From assembly GCA_021845645.1 (NCBI GenBank), contig JAJZVM010000009.1, forward strand, positions 1-64,000: a DNA stretch of 64,000 nt. The letters run 5' to 3'. A program made the translations under genes and the position numbers. This document shows, one piece after another, positions 24,043 to 31,745 of the stretch (positions within the stretch are counted from its first letter, which is position 1; every line of letters starts with the position of its first letter). The notes under the pieces were generated by a model. That model worked only from the letters and a program-made list of their open reading frames with translations. It was not told the origin of the DNA and searched no databases. The stretch is from Bacillota bacterium. GTDB lineage: Bacteria; Bacillota_E; JAJZYS01; JAJYTV01.

Positions 24043-25431
24043 TTGATTCTGTCCCAAGACGGCTGGCCCCTTGCGGAACCCTACAAGACGAAGATGATCG
24101 AATGGATCAACCTCCTCGGGCCGGAGGAGCGCGAGGCGGCCCTGAGCCGCGCGGGCTACAACCCCTTCAAGCTGCTCGCGCAGGAGGTCTACATCGACCT
24201 CCTGACCGATTCGGGCACGTCGGCCATGAGCCAGGAGCAATGGGGCGCCCTGATGCGCGGCGACGAGTCGTACGCGGGCTCCGTCAGCTTCCAGGACCTG
24301 CAGCGCTCGGTGGCGGACGTGCTCGGCTTCCCGCTCGTCCTGCCGACGCACCAGGGTCGCGCCGCCGAGCACGTGCTCTTCCGCGCGCTCGCCCACCCTG
24401 GGGACCTGGTGCCGAACAACCTGCACTTTGACACGACCAAGGCGCACGTGCTGGCGGTCGGCGCGACGCCGGTCGACATCGTCGTCAAGGAGGGCGAAGA
24501 TCCCGAGGGCGACTTCCCCTTCAAGGGCAACCTGGACCTCGAGCGCCTCGACGCGCTCCTGCGCGATCAGGGCACGCTGGTGCCGGTCGTCATGGCCACC
24601 GTCACCTCGAACAACAACGGCGGCCAGCCGGTCTCGCTCGAGAACCTGCGCGCCGTCAGCGAGATCGCGCATCGTCACGGCAAGTTGCTCTTCCTGGACG
24701 CGGCACGCTTCGCGGAGAACGCCTACCTCATCCAGCAGCGCGAGCCTGGCCAGGCATCGCGCAGCGTCGCCGAGATTGCCCGCGAGATGATGTCCTACGC
24801 CGACGGCTGCACGATGTCCGCCAAGAAAGATCCCATGGTGAACATCGGCGGCTTCGTCGCGCTGCGCGACGAAGACCTCTACCGCCGGCTGCGCGACTTC
24901 GGCATCCTCTACGAGGGCTACGCCACCTACGGCGGCCTCGCGGGCCGCGACCTGGCCGCCCTCGCACAGGGCATCAGGGAGGCCGTGTACGAGCCGCATC
25001 TCAGCTACCGCGTCGCGCAGGTCGCGGAGCTCCACACGGCGCTGCGCCAGCATGGCGTGCCCGTGATGTCGCCCGCAGGCGGCCACGGCGTCTACATCGA
25101 CGCAGGGCGGCTCTTCGACCACCTGCCGCGCGACGTCTTTCCCGGCTGGGCGCTCAGCGTCGAGCTCTACCGCGAGCGCGGCATCCGCTGCGTCGAGATC
25201 GGCACGGTGCTCGCAGGCCGCGATCCGCGCACCGGCGAGCACGACTATCCCGCGCTGGATCTGGTGCGCCTCGCGATTCCGCGCCGCGTGTACAGCCAGG
25301 CGCACCTTCAGCAGGTGGCCGAGGCGACGCGGCGGATCCTCGCGCGCCGTCATGATGTGCCCGGATACCGCTTCACCTACGAGCCGCCCACGCTGCGCCA
25401 CTTCGCGGCGGAGTTCCAGCCGCTCGCCTAA
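24043..25431 (+). CDS. tnaA: Tryptophanase (beta-eliminating PLP lyase)
   Basis: About 462 residues, full length for the tryptophanase/tyrosine phenol-lyase family. Signatures: IDLLTDSGTSAMSQEQWGAL, the PLP-binding Lys in GCTMSAKKDPMVNIGG, and YATYGGLAGRD. Two residues that separate the two enzymes can be read: Asp in LHFDTTKAH (Thr124 in tyrosine phenol-lyase) and Ile in RCVEIGTVLAGRD (Arg381 in tyrosine phenol-lyase). Both match tryptophanase, so the reaction is L-tryptophan to indole, pyruvate and ammonia. TTGGAGGTGG suits TTG 24043; ATG 24013 in frame is the alternative. Other parts resemble tyrosine phenol-lyase more, so a broader substrate range is possible. No tnaC-like leader or permease is adjacent. 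Confidence 0.85.
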   Translation: MILSQDGWPLAEPYKTKMIEWINLLGPEEREAALSRAGYNPFKLLAQEVYIDLLTDSGTSAMSQEQWGALMRGDESYAGSVSFQDLQRSVADVLGFPLVLPTHQGRAAEHVLFRALAHPGDLVPNNLHFDTTKAHVLAVGATPVDIVVKEGEDPEGDFPFKGNLDLERLDALLRDQGTLVPVVMATVTSNNNGGQPVSLENLRAVSEIAHRHGKLLFLDAARFAENAYLIQQREPGQASRSVAEIAREMMSYADGCTMSAKKDPMVNIGGFVALRDEDLYRRLRDFGILYEGYATYGGLAGRDLAALAQGIREAVYEPHLSYRVAQVAELHTALRQHGVPVMSPAGGHGVYIDAGRLFDHLPRDVFPGWALSVELYRERGIRCVEIGTVLAGRDPRTGEHDYPALDLVRLAIPRRVYSQAHLQQVAEATRRILARRHDVPGYRFTYEPPTLRHFAAEFQPLA

Positions 25432-25511
25432 TGCCAGCCAGTCCTTCCGCACGTCCCCTGCGTTCCAGACCGCCCTGCGGCGGAGACTGACGCCAGAGGA
25501 GGTATGCAGGC

Positions 25512-25691
25512 ATGGCGAAGCTGATGGACGAGAATCTCCGCGCCTACCTCGGGCAGCGCCTCGGCGTGAATGCGGACGTCGTTCGTCGCGAGGGCTGGGG
25601 CGCGGTACCGTCTCGCACGTGCGGCATGCTGGTGCGCGCGGCCGTCGAGGTGGCGGAGGAGTCCATGCGCCAGCAGCAGGTGCGGCGCTAG
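25512..25691 (+). CDS. Alpha/beta-type small acid-soluble spore protein
   Basis: 59 residues. LGQRLGVNADVVRREGWGAV followed by PSRTCGMLVRAAVEVAEESM matches the two conserved blocks of alpha/beta SASPs (E-x-GV..., then G-x-x-TSR-x-x-G-x-MV-x-x-x-x-x-x-AE). These proteins coat and protect DNA in dormant spores. AGAGGAGGTATGCAGGC lies before the ATG. This gene is direct evidence that the host sporulates. It should be expressed in the forespore from a SigG-type promoter. A strong hairpin follows before lexA. Confidence 0.85.
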   Translation: MAKLMDENLRAYLGQRLGVNADVVRREGWGAVPSRTCGMLVRAAVEVAEESMRQQQVRR

Positions 25692-25714
25692 CATCGAGCG
25701 TCCGACCCGTACAG

Positions 25715-25745
25715 CGGCGGGGCCGTCTTGCAGACGGCCCCGCCG
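25715..25745. terminator. 13-bp hairpin terminator after the SASP gene
   Basis: CGGCGGGGCCGTC (25715-25727) pairs perfectly with GACGGCCCCGCCG (25733-25745) around TTGCA. It lies 24 bp after the SASP stop and separates it from lexA. Confidence 0.75.
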
Positions 25746-25779
25746 TATGTGCCAATATGATGCTGAAGGGCGGCGCACG

Positions 25780-25808
25780 TTGCTGCGGGCGTCCGACTGG
25801 TATATTAT
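25780..25808 (+). promoter_or_regulatory. SigA-type promoter for lexA
   Basis: TTGCTG (25780-25785) and TATTAT (25803-25808) are separated by 17 bp. They sit 116 bp before the lexA ATG and immediately after the SASP terminator, the expected place. I see no clear LexA operator of the Bacillus type (GAAC...GTTC) in the gap. Confidence 0.5.
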
Positions 25809-25923
25809 GGCTTTCGACAAGGCAACGCGGGCGTCGCGCCAGCCGCATGCCGCGGCTCATGCCGCTCCAGCAGGATTTTTCGGGGCGCATGGTGCAATGT
25901 CCATCACGGAAGAGGGTGTCGGA

Positions 25924-26550
25924 ATGCCCCGTGTGCGCTCGCACGATCGCGAAGAGAAGATTCTCACGTTCATCCGGGAGAGCACCGCCGAGCAGGGATA
26001 TCCCCCGTCCATCCGCGAGATCTGCCAGGCGGCCGGACTCAAGTCGACATCGACGGTGCACAGCTACCTGCAGCGCCTCGAGCAGGCCGGCCTGATCCGG
26101 CGCAGCGGACAGAAGAGCCGCACGATCGAGCTCGTCGGCGATCGGCCGCGCCTCGTGCGCCTTCCCCTGGTGGGCAAGGTGGCGGCAGGGCAGCCGATCC
26201 TGGCGGAGGAGCTGCGCGAAGGCGACGTCACGCTGCCCGCAGACCTCGTCGGCCCTGGCGAGCACTTCCTCCTGCGCGTTCGCGGAGACTCCATGATCGG
26301 GCGCGGCATCTTCGACGGGGATCTCGTGATCGTCCGCCAGCAGAGCTCGGCCGAGCGCGGCGCGCTCGTCGTGGCCCTGATCGACGGCGAAGCCACCGTG
26401 AAGCAGCTCGAGCGGGACGGCCCCGCATGGATCCTGCGGGCGGCGAATCCCGCCTACGCCGACATGCGCCCGCGCGACCTCAGCATCATCGGCCGCGTCG
26501 TCGGGCTCCTGCGCATGTACAGCGCCACGCAAGCGATGCGCCAGGCCTGA
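25924..26550 (+). CDS. lexA: LexA SOS repressor and self-cleaving peptidase
   Basis: 208 residues. The N-terminal winged helix (LTFIRESTAEQGYPPSIREI, LKSTSTVHSYLQRLEQAGLI) binds SOS operators. The C-terminal peptidase has the cleavage site GKVAAGQP (Ala88-Gly89), nucleophile Ser123 in GDSMIGRG and general base Lys160 in ATVKQL. RecA filaments trigger self-cleavage. ATG 25924 is preceded by GGAAGAGGGTG; an in-frame ATG nine codons earlier is possible. It reads opposite to the glnA/hflX block, unlike the Bacillus arrangement. Confidence 0.95.
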   Translation: MPRVRSHDREEKILTFIRESTAEQGYPPSIREICQAAGLKSTSTVHSYLQRLEQAGLIRRSGQKSRTIELVGDRPRLVRLPLVGKVAAGQPILAEELREGDVTLPADLVGPGEHFLLRVRGDSMIGRGIFDGDLVIVRQQSSAERGALVVALIDGEATVKQLERDGPAWILRAANPAYADMRPRDLSIIGRVVGLLRMYSATQAMRQA

Positions 26551-26567
26551 CTGCCGCGCGGCAGATC

Positions 26568-26594
26568 GGGGCGGAAGGCCTTGCCTTCCGCCCC
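26568..26594. terminator. Bidirectional hairpin terminator between lexA and the Re-citrate-synthase-like gene
   Basis: GGGGCGGAAGGC (26568-26579) pairs perfectly with GCCTTCCGCCCC (26583-26594), three-base loop. It lies between convergent genes and can serve both. Confidence 0.75.
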
Positions 26595-26624
26595 TGTCCG
26601 TTCCCGACCCGAAGGGCCTGCCCG

Positions 26625-27953
26625 CTAGCCGGCCTGCCCGACGTCATGCCGGCGCAGGTCCTCGAGCGCGGCCCGCAGTTCCGCGTCCGAGACCGCGGTG
26701 ACGCGACCGCTCGTGAAGAGCCCCTCCACCCAGCGGTGCAGGCCGAGTACGGTGGCGTCGTCCTTGGCGATGGAACCCGGCGGTCGCCCGAGCTCACGCT
26801 CTAGCCAGAGCGCGACGCCGGCCACGCCCACCTTGTCGGTGACGAGCACGCCCGGCACCCGGCCGAGCAGTCTGGTCGTGTCGAAGATGCTGTAGATCTC
26901 CTCATCCTTGCGCAGGCCGTCCAGATGGATGCCCGCGGCGGTCGTCAGGCTCTGGGCGCCGACGAATGGCGTCATCGGCGGCACGTGGTAGCCGAGGCTC
27001 TCCTCCGCGTACCGTGCGATCTCCGTGATGGCCAGCGTGTCCACGTCGCTGCGGCCCGTCAAGCCCATCCATTCGAGCACGAGGCCTTCGATCGGCGTGT
27101 TGCCCGTGCGCTCACCGAATCCGAGCAGTGTGCCGTTCACGGCGCCGCAGCCGTACCGCCAGGCGGTCACGGCGTTCACAAAGCCGTGATGGAAATCGTT
27201 GTGGCCATGCCACTCCAAGGCCTGCTCCGGCACGCCGGCCTCCAGGCGCAGGGCCGAGACCAGCTTCGGCACGCTGCGCGGCGCGAGGGCGTCGCCGTAG
27301 GAGACGCCGTAGCCCAAGGTGTCGCAGAGCCGGATCTTGACCTCGATGCCGCTCTCGCGGCGACGCTGCATCAGGCTGCGCGCGAACGGCAGCACAAAGC
27401 CCTCGAGGTCCGCGCGCGTCACGTCCTCGAAGTGGCAGCGGGGAATGATGCCGGCGCCAAGCGCCGCATCGACGACCTGGAGGTAGCTCTCGAGAGCCTG
27501 GCGCCGGGTAAGGTGCAGCTTGCGGAATATATGGTAATCCGAGCAGGATGTGAGGATGCCAGTCTCGCGTACGCCTGCGGCCTTGACCAGCTTGAAGTCC
27601 TCGGGCCTGGCACGGATCCAGGCGGTCACCTCCGGGAAGCGGTAGCCGCGGTCCCGGCACGCGTCGAGCGCGACCCTGTCGCTCTCCGCATAGAGAAAGA
27701 ACTCCGACTGGCGGACGAGGCCCGCCTCGCCGCCCAGTCGGTGCAGGAGATCGTAGAGCCGAACGATCTGCTGCGGCGTGTAGGGGGCCCGAGCCTGTTG
27801 GCCGTCGCGAAACGTGGTGTCCGTGATGTAGGGGTCCTGGGCGGGGCTTGGCGGCACGGTCACGCCGCCGAAGAGGATGCGCGGGGGAGCCGTGTAGGGG
27901 TAGACATCGCGGAACAGCTCGGGGCTCGTGCGGTCCAGGGCTGCGTCAGCCAT
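26625..27953 (-). CDS. DRE-TIM metallolyase, probable Re-citrate synthase
   Basis: 442 residues. The domain is a TIM barrel of the isopropylmalate/homocitrate synthase superfamily: YITDTTFRDGQQARAPYTPQQ carries the D-RDG motif and LEWHGHNDFHHG the H-x-H metal ligands. Long family-specific stretches (LVRQSEFFLYAESDR, TSCSDYHIF, GFGERTGNTPIEGL) are those I associate with the Clostridium kluyveri-type Re-citrate synthase group, which makes citrate from oxaloacetate and acetyl-CoA with opposite stereochemistry to GltA. A related acyl-CoA condensing role is possible. GAGGTGATCGT precedes ATG 27953. It is divergent from a LysR gene with a clear dyad between them. Confidence 0.7.
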   Translation of the reverse strand: MADAALDRTSPELFRDVYPYTAPPRILFGGVTVPPSPAQDPYITDTTFRDGQQARAPYTPQQIVRLYDLLHRLGGEAGLVRQSEFFLYAESDRVALDACRDRGYRFPEVTAWIRARPEDFKLVKAAGVRETGILTSCSDYHIFRKLHLTRRQALESYLQVVDAALGAGIIPRCHFEDVTRADLEGFVLPFARSLMQRRRESGIEVKIRLCDTLGYGVSYGDALAPRSVPKLVSALRLEAGVPEQALEWHGHNDFHHGFVNAVTAWRYGCGAVNGTLLGFGERTGNTPIEGLVLEWMGLTGRSDVDTLAITEIARYAEESLGYHVPPMTPFVGAQSLTTAAGIHLDGLRKDEEIYSIFDTTRLLGRVPGVLVTDKVGVAGVALWLERELGRPPGSIAKDDATVLGLHRWVEGLFTSGRVTAVSDAELRAALEDLRRHDVGQAG

Positions 27954-27962
27954 ACGATCACC

Positions 27963-27982
27963 TCAAGTCAAGCATGACTTGA
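27963..27982. promoter_or_regulatory. 8+8 bp dyad, probable LysR operator
   Basis: TCAAGTCA and TGACTTGA are perfect inverted halves separated by AGCA. The dyad lies 10 bp before the Re-citrate-synthase-like ATG and about 70 bp before the divergent LysR start, where a LysR regulator would bind to control both. Confidence 0.6.
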
Positions 27983-28049
27983 CCGAACGGTGCATGAATC
28001 CCAAAGTAACGAATGGAAGCTTTTGATTTTGCGATCAGAGGCGATGGCG

Positions 28050-28928
28050 ATGGACACCGGAGCTCTGCGCACCTTCGTGGTGGCGGCGCGCTGCGGCAGC
28101 TTCCGTCGGGCCGCGACGCTGCGCTACCTCTCGCAGTCGACGGTGACCCAGCAGATCCAGCGGCTGGAGCTCGAACTCGGAGCGGAGCTCTTCGAGCGCG
28201 GTGGCCGCAGCGTCCGCCTGTCGGCGGCGGGTGCGCTCTTCCTGCCTCGCGCCGAGCGCGTGCTGCGTGAGCTCGCCGACGCCGCCGGCGAGCTCCTCGC
28301 AACGGGCCCCGGACCGCTGCGCATCAGCGCGGCTCCCCACATCGCCCGCGTCTTCCTGCCGCCGCTGCTCGCGGGCGGCGCCGCCTGCGGAGCGTTCGCG
28401 CTCTCGGTGCTGCCCTCGGCCGACGTTCCCGAAGCGGTGCGCGCAGGACAGGCCGACGTCGGCCTCGGACGCCTTCGGCCGCTCTCATTGGACCTCCGCT
28501 CCTCCTGCCTCGTCGAGGACGACCTCGTGCTGGTCGCGGGTCAGGACGGCCTGGACCTTGAGCGCGAGCCGCCAGACGCCTCAGCACTGCTCGAGAAGCT
28601 GCCGATCTTCACCTATGGGCCAGGGGCCACCTGGGTGGCGGTAGAGGAGGCGCTGCGCCAGATGCCCCTAAAGGGGCTGCGCCTGATGCATGTCGCACAG
28701 GTCGACATCGCAAAGCAGTTCGTGCTCGCCGGCTTCGGCCTCGCCGTGCTCCCCGCGGCCGCCGTGCGCGGCGATCTGGCCTTCGGGCGCCTCCTGGAGG
28801 TGCCCCTGCCAGGCGTGGCTCTGCCGAAGGACGGCGTCTACGCCATACTGCCGCAAGAACCAACCGCTGCCGCCGAGGCCTTCGTACGCAAGGCGGGCGG
28901 CTGGCTGCAGGACCGCACGCGACGCTGA
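28050..28928 (+). CDS. LysR-family transcriptional regulator
   Basis: 292 residues. N-terminal helix-turn-helix MDTGALRTFVVAARCGSFRR followed by AATLRYLSQSTVTQQIQRLE, then ELGAELFERGGRSVRLSAAG, the classical LysR start. The remainder is the periplasmic-binding-protein-like effector domain, ending near LAFGRLLEVPLPG. AGAGGCG before ATG 28050 fits better than ATG 28044 or the longer frame from 27990. It is divergent from the Re-citrate-synthase-like gene, so citrate/2-oxoglutarate metabolism is the likely regulon; the effector is unknown. Confidence 0.88.
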   Translation: MDTGALRTFVVAARCGSFRRAATLRYLSQSTVTQQIQRLELELGAELFERGGRSVRLSAAGALFLPRAERVLRELADAAGELLATGPGPLRISAAPHIARVFLPPLLAGGAACGAFALSVLPSADVPEAVRAGQADVGLGRLRPLSLDLRSSCLVEDDLVLVAGQDGLDLEREPPDASALLEKLPIFTYGPGATWVAVEEALRQMPLKGLRLMHVAQVDIAKQFVLAGFGLAVLPAAAVRGDLAFGRLLEVPLPGVALPKDGVYAILPQEPTAAAEAFVRKAGGWLQDRTRR

Positions 28929-28950
28929 ACCGCCCTGCCGCCGGCGCCGA

Positions 28951-29221
28951 CCTGTGCGGCGGGGCTGGTTGCGCCTCACCAGGGCTGCCCGTGAGATGGC
29001 GGAGCTGCAGTGGGCCTATTCCATGCAGGCGGGCAGCTGGAAGATGACGCCCGCCCGGTGCGGACGTCCTTGCCGCCGCCGCGATCCGGTACGGCCATCT
29101 GGACCTGCGCGAGGCAGCCGGCGCGGGGCTCGAGCGCTACGGCGCGGCAGGAGAGTTCGCGCCGGGTCTCATGCCGGGGAAGGTCGCGGCGTACATCGGC
29201 GCCCAGCGAGCGGGCAGATGA
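28951..29221 (+). pseudogene. Probable gene remnant in the LysR-glnA gap
   Basis: This 368-bp gap (28929-29296) has no intact gene but protein-like pieces in two frames: LRLTRAAREMAELQWAYSMQ from 28951, then, after a frame change, DVLAAAAIRYGHLDLREAAG and LERYGAAGEFAPGLMPGKVA ending at a TGA at 29219. I do not recognise the family. The composition and codon pattern suggest the 3-prime end of a lost gene rather than random sequence. Confidence is low. Confidence 0.3.
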
Positions 29222-29296
29222 ATCGCGATCGCGTCCAGCGACGGCGCAATCACGGCCCTGCGTGGCCTGCAGGGCACCCGGATCACCGCCTGAGGC

Positions 29297-30619
29297 TCAA
29301 TAGGACATGAGGTACTGCTCGATCTCCCAGCCGTGCACCTGCGACTCGTAGATCTGCCACTCGATCTCCTTGGCCTCGAGGATCTGCCGCGTGATGTGCT
29401 CGCCCAGCGCCGCGCGCAGGAGCTCGTCCCCCCGCAGGGCACGCGCCGCCGCACCGAGGGTGCGCGGCAGCTCCTCGATGCCGAGTTCGCGCTGCTCCTC
29501 GCGGGTCAGGCGGTACATGTCGCGGGGTACCGGCGGCGGTGGCTCGAGCCGGCGCTGCACGCCGTCGAGGCCGGCCGCCAGCGTGGCCGCGAGCACGAGG
29601 TACGGGTTGCAGGACGGATCTGGGGAGCGCAGCTCGATGCGGGTCCTCTCCCCCCGCTCGTCCGGCACGCGGACGAGCGGGCTGCGGTTCGACAGCGACC
29701 AGGCGATGTGCACCGGCGCCTCGTAGCCGGGCTGCAGGCGCTTGTACGAGTTGACGAGCGGGTTGGCGATCAGCGTCAGGCCGCGGGCATGCGCCATCAC
29801 CCCGGCGATGAAGTGCCGGGCCGCCTGCGAGAGGCCATCGGCGTTCGAGGCGTCCGCGAACGCGTTCACGCCGTCCTGCCAGAGCGCGAGGTGCAGGTGC
29901 AGTCCCGAGCCGTTGATGCCGAAGACGGGCTTCGGCATGAAGGTGGCGTGCAGCCCGTGCTCGCGTGCGACGATGCGCGCGACGATGCGGAAGGTCGCGA
30001 TCAGGTCCGCCGCCTCGAGGGCGGGCAGCTCCTTGAAGTCGATCTCGTGTTGGGCCGGCGCCACCTCGTGGTGCGCCGTCTCGACCGCCACGCCCATCGC
30101 CGAGAGCTGTCCGACGATGTCGGCCCTGGCCCGCTCTCCCGGGTCCGCGGGCGAGAGGTCGAAGTAGCCCGCCTGGTCGGTCGTCTCGGCCCTGGCGCGG
30201 CCGTCCGGTCCAAGCGGGAAGAGGAAGAACTCCGGCTCGGCGCCCACCCGGAAGCTGAAGCCCGCCTCCCCCGCCTTCTGGATCTGGCGGCGCAGGGCGG
30301 TGCGCGGGCAGCCGTCGAAGGGACTGCCGTCGGGCCGCGCGATGTCGCAGAGCAAGCGGGCGGCCTTGGGCTGCCAGGGATAGCGCAGGTAGGTGGCGGG
30401 GTCCGGCCGCAGGAACATGTCCGACTCCTCGATGCGCACGAAGCCCTCGATCGAGGAGCCGTCGAAGACGATGCCCTCCTCGAGTGCCCGCCCGAGCTCC
30501 CTGCGCGGGATGCTCACGCTCTTCATCGTGCCGAGGATGTCGGTGAACTGCAGCTGGACGATCTCGACCTCCTGCTCCTGCGCCTGGCGCAGTACGTCCG
30601 CGACCGCTTGCGAAGCCAA
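29297..30619 (-). CDS. glnA: Glutamine synthetase type I
   Basis: 440 residues, the length of the Firmicute GSI-alpha class without the adenylylation insert. Motifs: FDGSSIEGFVRIEESDM, the metal and glutamate site VGAEPEFFLF, NGSGLHLHLALW-type ATP/glutamate region, NPLVNSYKRLQPGYEAPVH and RIELRSPDPSCNPYL. It forms glutamine from glutamate, ammonia and ATP. In Bacillus glnA is preceded by glnR; here no glnR is present and the next gene upstream is a GNAT acetyltransferase. The start is TTG 30619 with a modest AAGGGGCTGAGG site. Confidence 0.95.
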   Translation of the reverse strand: MASQAVADVLRQAQEQEVEIVQLQFTDILGTMKSVSIPRRELGRALEEGIVFDGSSIEGFVRIEESDMFLRPDPATYLRYPWQPKAARLLCDIARPDGSPFDGCPRTALRRQIQKAGEAGFSFRVGAEPEFFLFPLGPDGRARAETTDQAGYFDLSPADPGERARADIVGQLSAMGVAVETAHHEVAPAQHEIDFKELPALEAADLIATFRIVARIVAREHGLHATFMPKPVFGINGSGLHLHLALWQDGVNAFADASNADGLSQAARHFIAGVMAHARGLTLIANPLVNSYKRLQPGYEAPVHIAWSLSNRSPLVRVPDERGERTRIELRSPDPSCNPYLVLAATLAAGLDGVQRRLEPPPPVPRDMYRLTREEQRELGIEELPRTLGAAARALRGDELLRAALGEHITRQILEAKEIEWQIYESQVHGWEIEQYLMSY

Positions 30620-30675
30620 TGCCTCAGCCCCTTCGTCAACAATCTAGCACGCCGGGCGGCGGCACCGCACGCGTC

Positions 30676-31197
30676 TCACGTGCCCGGGGCCCGCCCCGCG
30701 ATCTGCCCGCCTGGCCGCAGGCGCGCCATCAGGATCTCGTCGACGTACCTGCCGCCGCTCGCGACGCTCCCGACCTTCCGCCCCTCCGCTGCGAAGCCGA
30801 GCCGCTCGTACAGCTTCTGGGCGCGCGGGTTCGTCGCAAGCACCGAGAGCTCGACGCGCTCGAGCATCAGCCAGTTGTCGGCGAGGTCCAGCAAGGTGCC
30901 AAGGAGCGCCGTGCCGATCCCCTGCCCGTGCCGGGCGGCGTCCACGGCGAGGAAGACATGACCGGCGTGCGCCTCCCGCCCGCCGAGGCGGTAAAGGCCC
31001 GCGAAGCCCGCGACCCTTCCATCCGCCTCCGCGACGAAGAAGTGCATGTCGGGACCGAGCTGCTGCAGGCGCTCCTGCATCTGGCTGAGCCGCAGGCTCG
31101 GCACGGGCAGGATGTACGGCAGCACCTCGGGCTGGAGCTGGATCTCGTGCACGGCGGCGGCGTCCTCCAGCCGCACCGGCCGGATCGTGACGTCCAT
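30676..31197 (-). CDS. GNAT-family N-acetyltransferase
   Basis: 173 residues. MDVTIRPVRLEDAAAVHEIQ is a typical GNAT N-terminus; VFLAVDAARHGQGIGTALLG is the acetyl-CoA loop and NPRAQKLYERLGFAAEGR the closing motif A/B region, as in ribosomal-protein or aminoglycoside-type (PhnO/RimI-like) acetyltransferases. GAGGTGAGAGC precedes ATG 31197; a longer upstream frame overlaps the next gene. The substrate is unknown. It lies between glnA and a small membrane protein gene, all on the minus strand. Confidence 0.85.
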   Translation of the reverse strand: MDVTIRPVRLEDAAAVHEIQLQPEVLPYILPVPSLRLSQMQERLQQLGPDMHFFVAEADGRVAGFAGLYRLGGREAHAGHVFLAVDAARHGQGIGTALLGTLLDLADNWLMLERVELSVLATNPRAQKLYERLGFAAEGRKVGSVASGGRYVDEILMARLRPGGQIAGRAPGT

Positions 31198-31250
31198 GCT
31201 CTCACCTCGTGGACCCGTTCGCCGCGGGCCACCGGGAGTCCCGCCAAGGT

Positions 31251-31715
31251 TCAGGTCAGGCGGAAGATCAGCCAGACGGCGGAGACGAACAGGCTCAGCA
31301 CCCGCACGAACTCCGAGATCCAGAAGAGCGGGCTCAGGTGGCGGAGCTCCCCCACACCGCGCATCCATCCCGCCACCAGCGCGCCGAGGAAGCCGCCGTA
31401 AAGCGTCGCCGTCTGGTTGCCCGAGAGCAGAAGGCCGACGCCTGCGCCGACGAGCCCGCCCGCGAGCGGCAGCCAGCGTGGCAGGCCGCGGCCGAACCCG
31501 TTCTCGTTCAGGGCGGACGCCAGGATGCGCTCGAACAGCCACGCGACAAGCCACAGCGCCCCGATCTCCACGAAGTAGCGCGTGCCGATCGCACCCGCGA
31601 GGCGCGCCAGCAGAAGCCCCAGGCCGATCAGCCAGTGGCCCTGGCGGTAGCCTGCGAGCACAAGAAGCCAGCCGAAGGCGACCGAGGTCGCGAGCAGGAA
31701 GGTCAAGGCTCTCAC
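31251..31715 (-). CDS. Small integral membrane protein of unknown function
   Basis: 154 residues with four or five hydrophobic helices (FLLATSVAFGWLLVLAGYR, WLIGLGLLLARLAGAIG, GALWLVAWLFERILA, LPLAGGLVGAGVGLLLSG, FLGALVAGWMRG, VRVLSLFVSAVWLIF). No motif identifies a family. It lies 30 bp downstream of the YnbB-like gene in the same direction and is probably co-transcribed with the hflX block. Confidence 0.6.
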   Translation of the reverse strand: MRALTFLLATSVAFGWLLVLAGYRQGHWLIGLGLLLARLAGAIGTRYFVEIGALWLVAWLFERILASALNENGFGRGLPRWLPLAGGLVGAGVGLLLSGNQTATLYGGFLGALVAGWMRGVGELRHLSPLFWISEFVRVLSLFVSAVWLIFRLT

Positions 31716-31745
31716 CCGCTAACGCCTATGCGCCGCGGGCCCGTC

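Noticed and set aside
24043..25431. Tyrosine phenol-lyase instead of tryptophanase
   Set aside because: The Thr124 and Arg381 equivalents are Asp and Ile, the tryptophanase state.
25692..25923. LexA (SOS) operator upstream of lexA
   Set aside because: Searched for GAAC-N4-GTTC-like dyads; none convincing, so only the promoter is listed.
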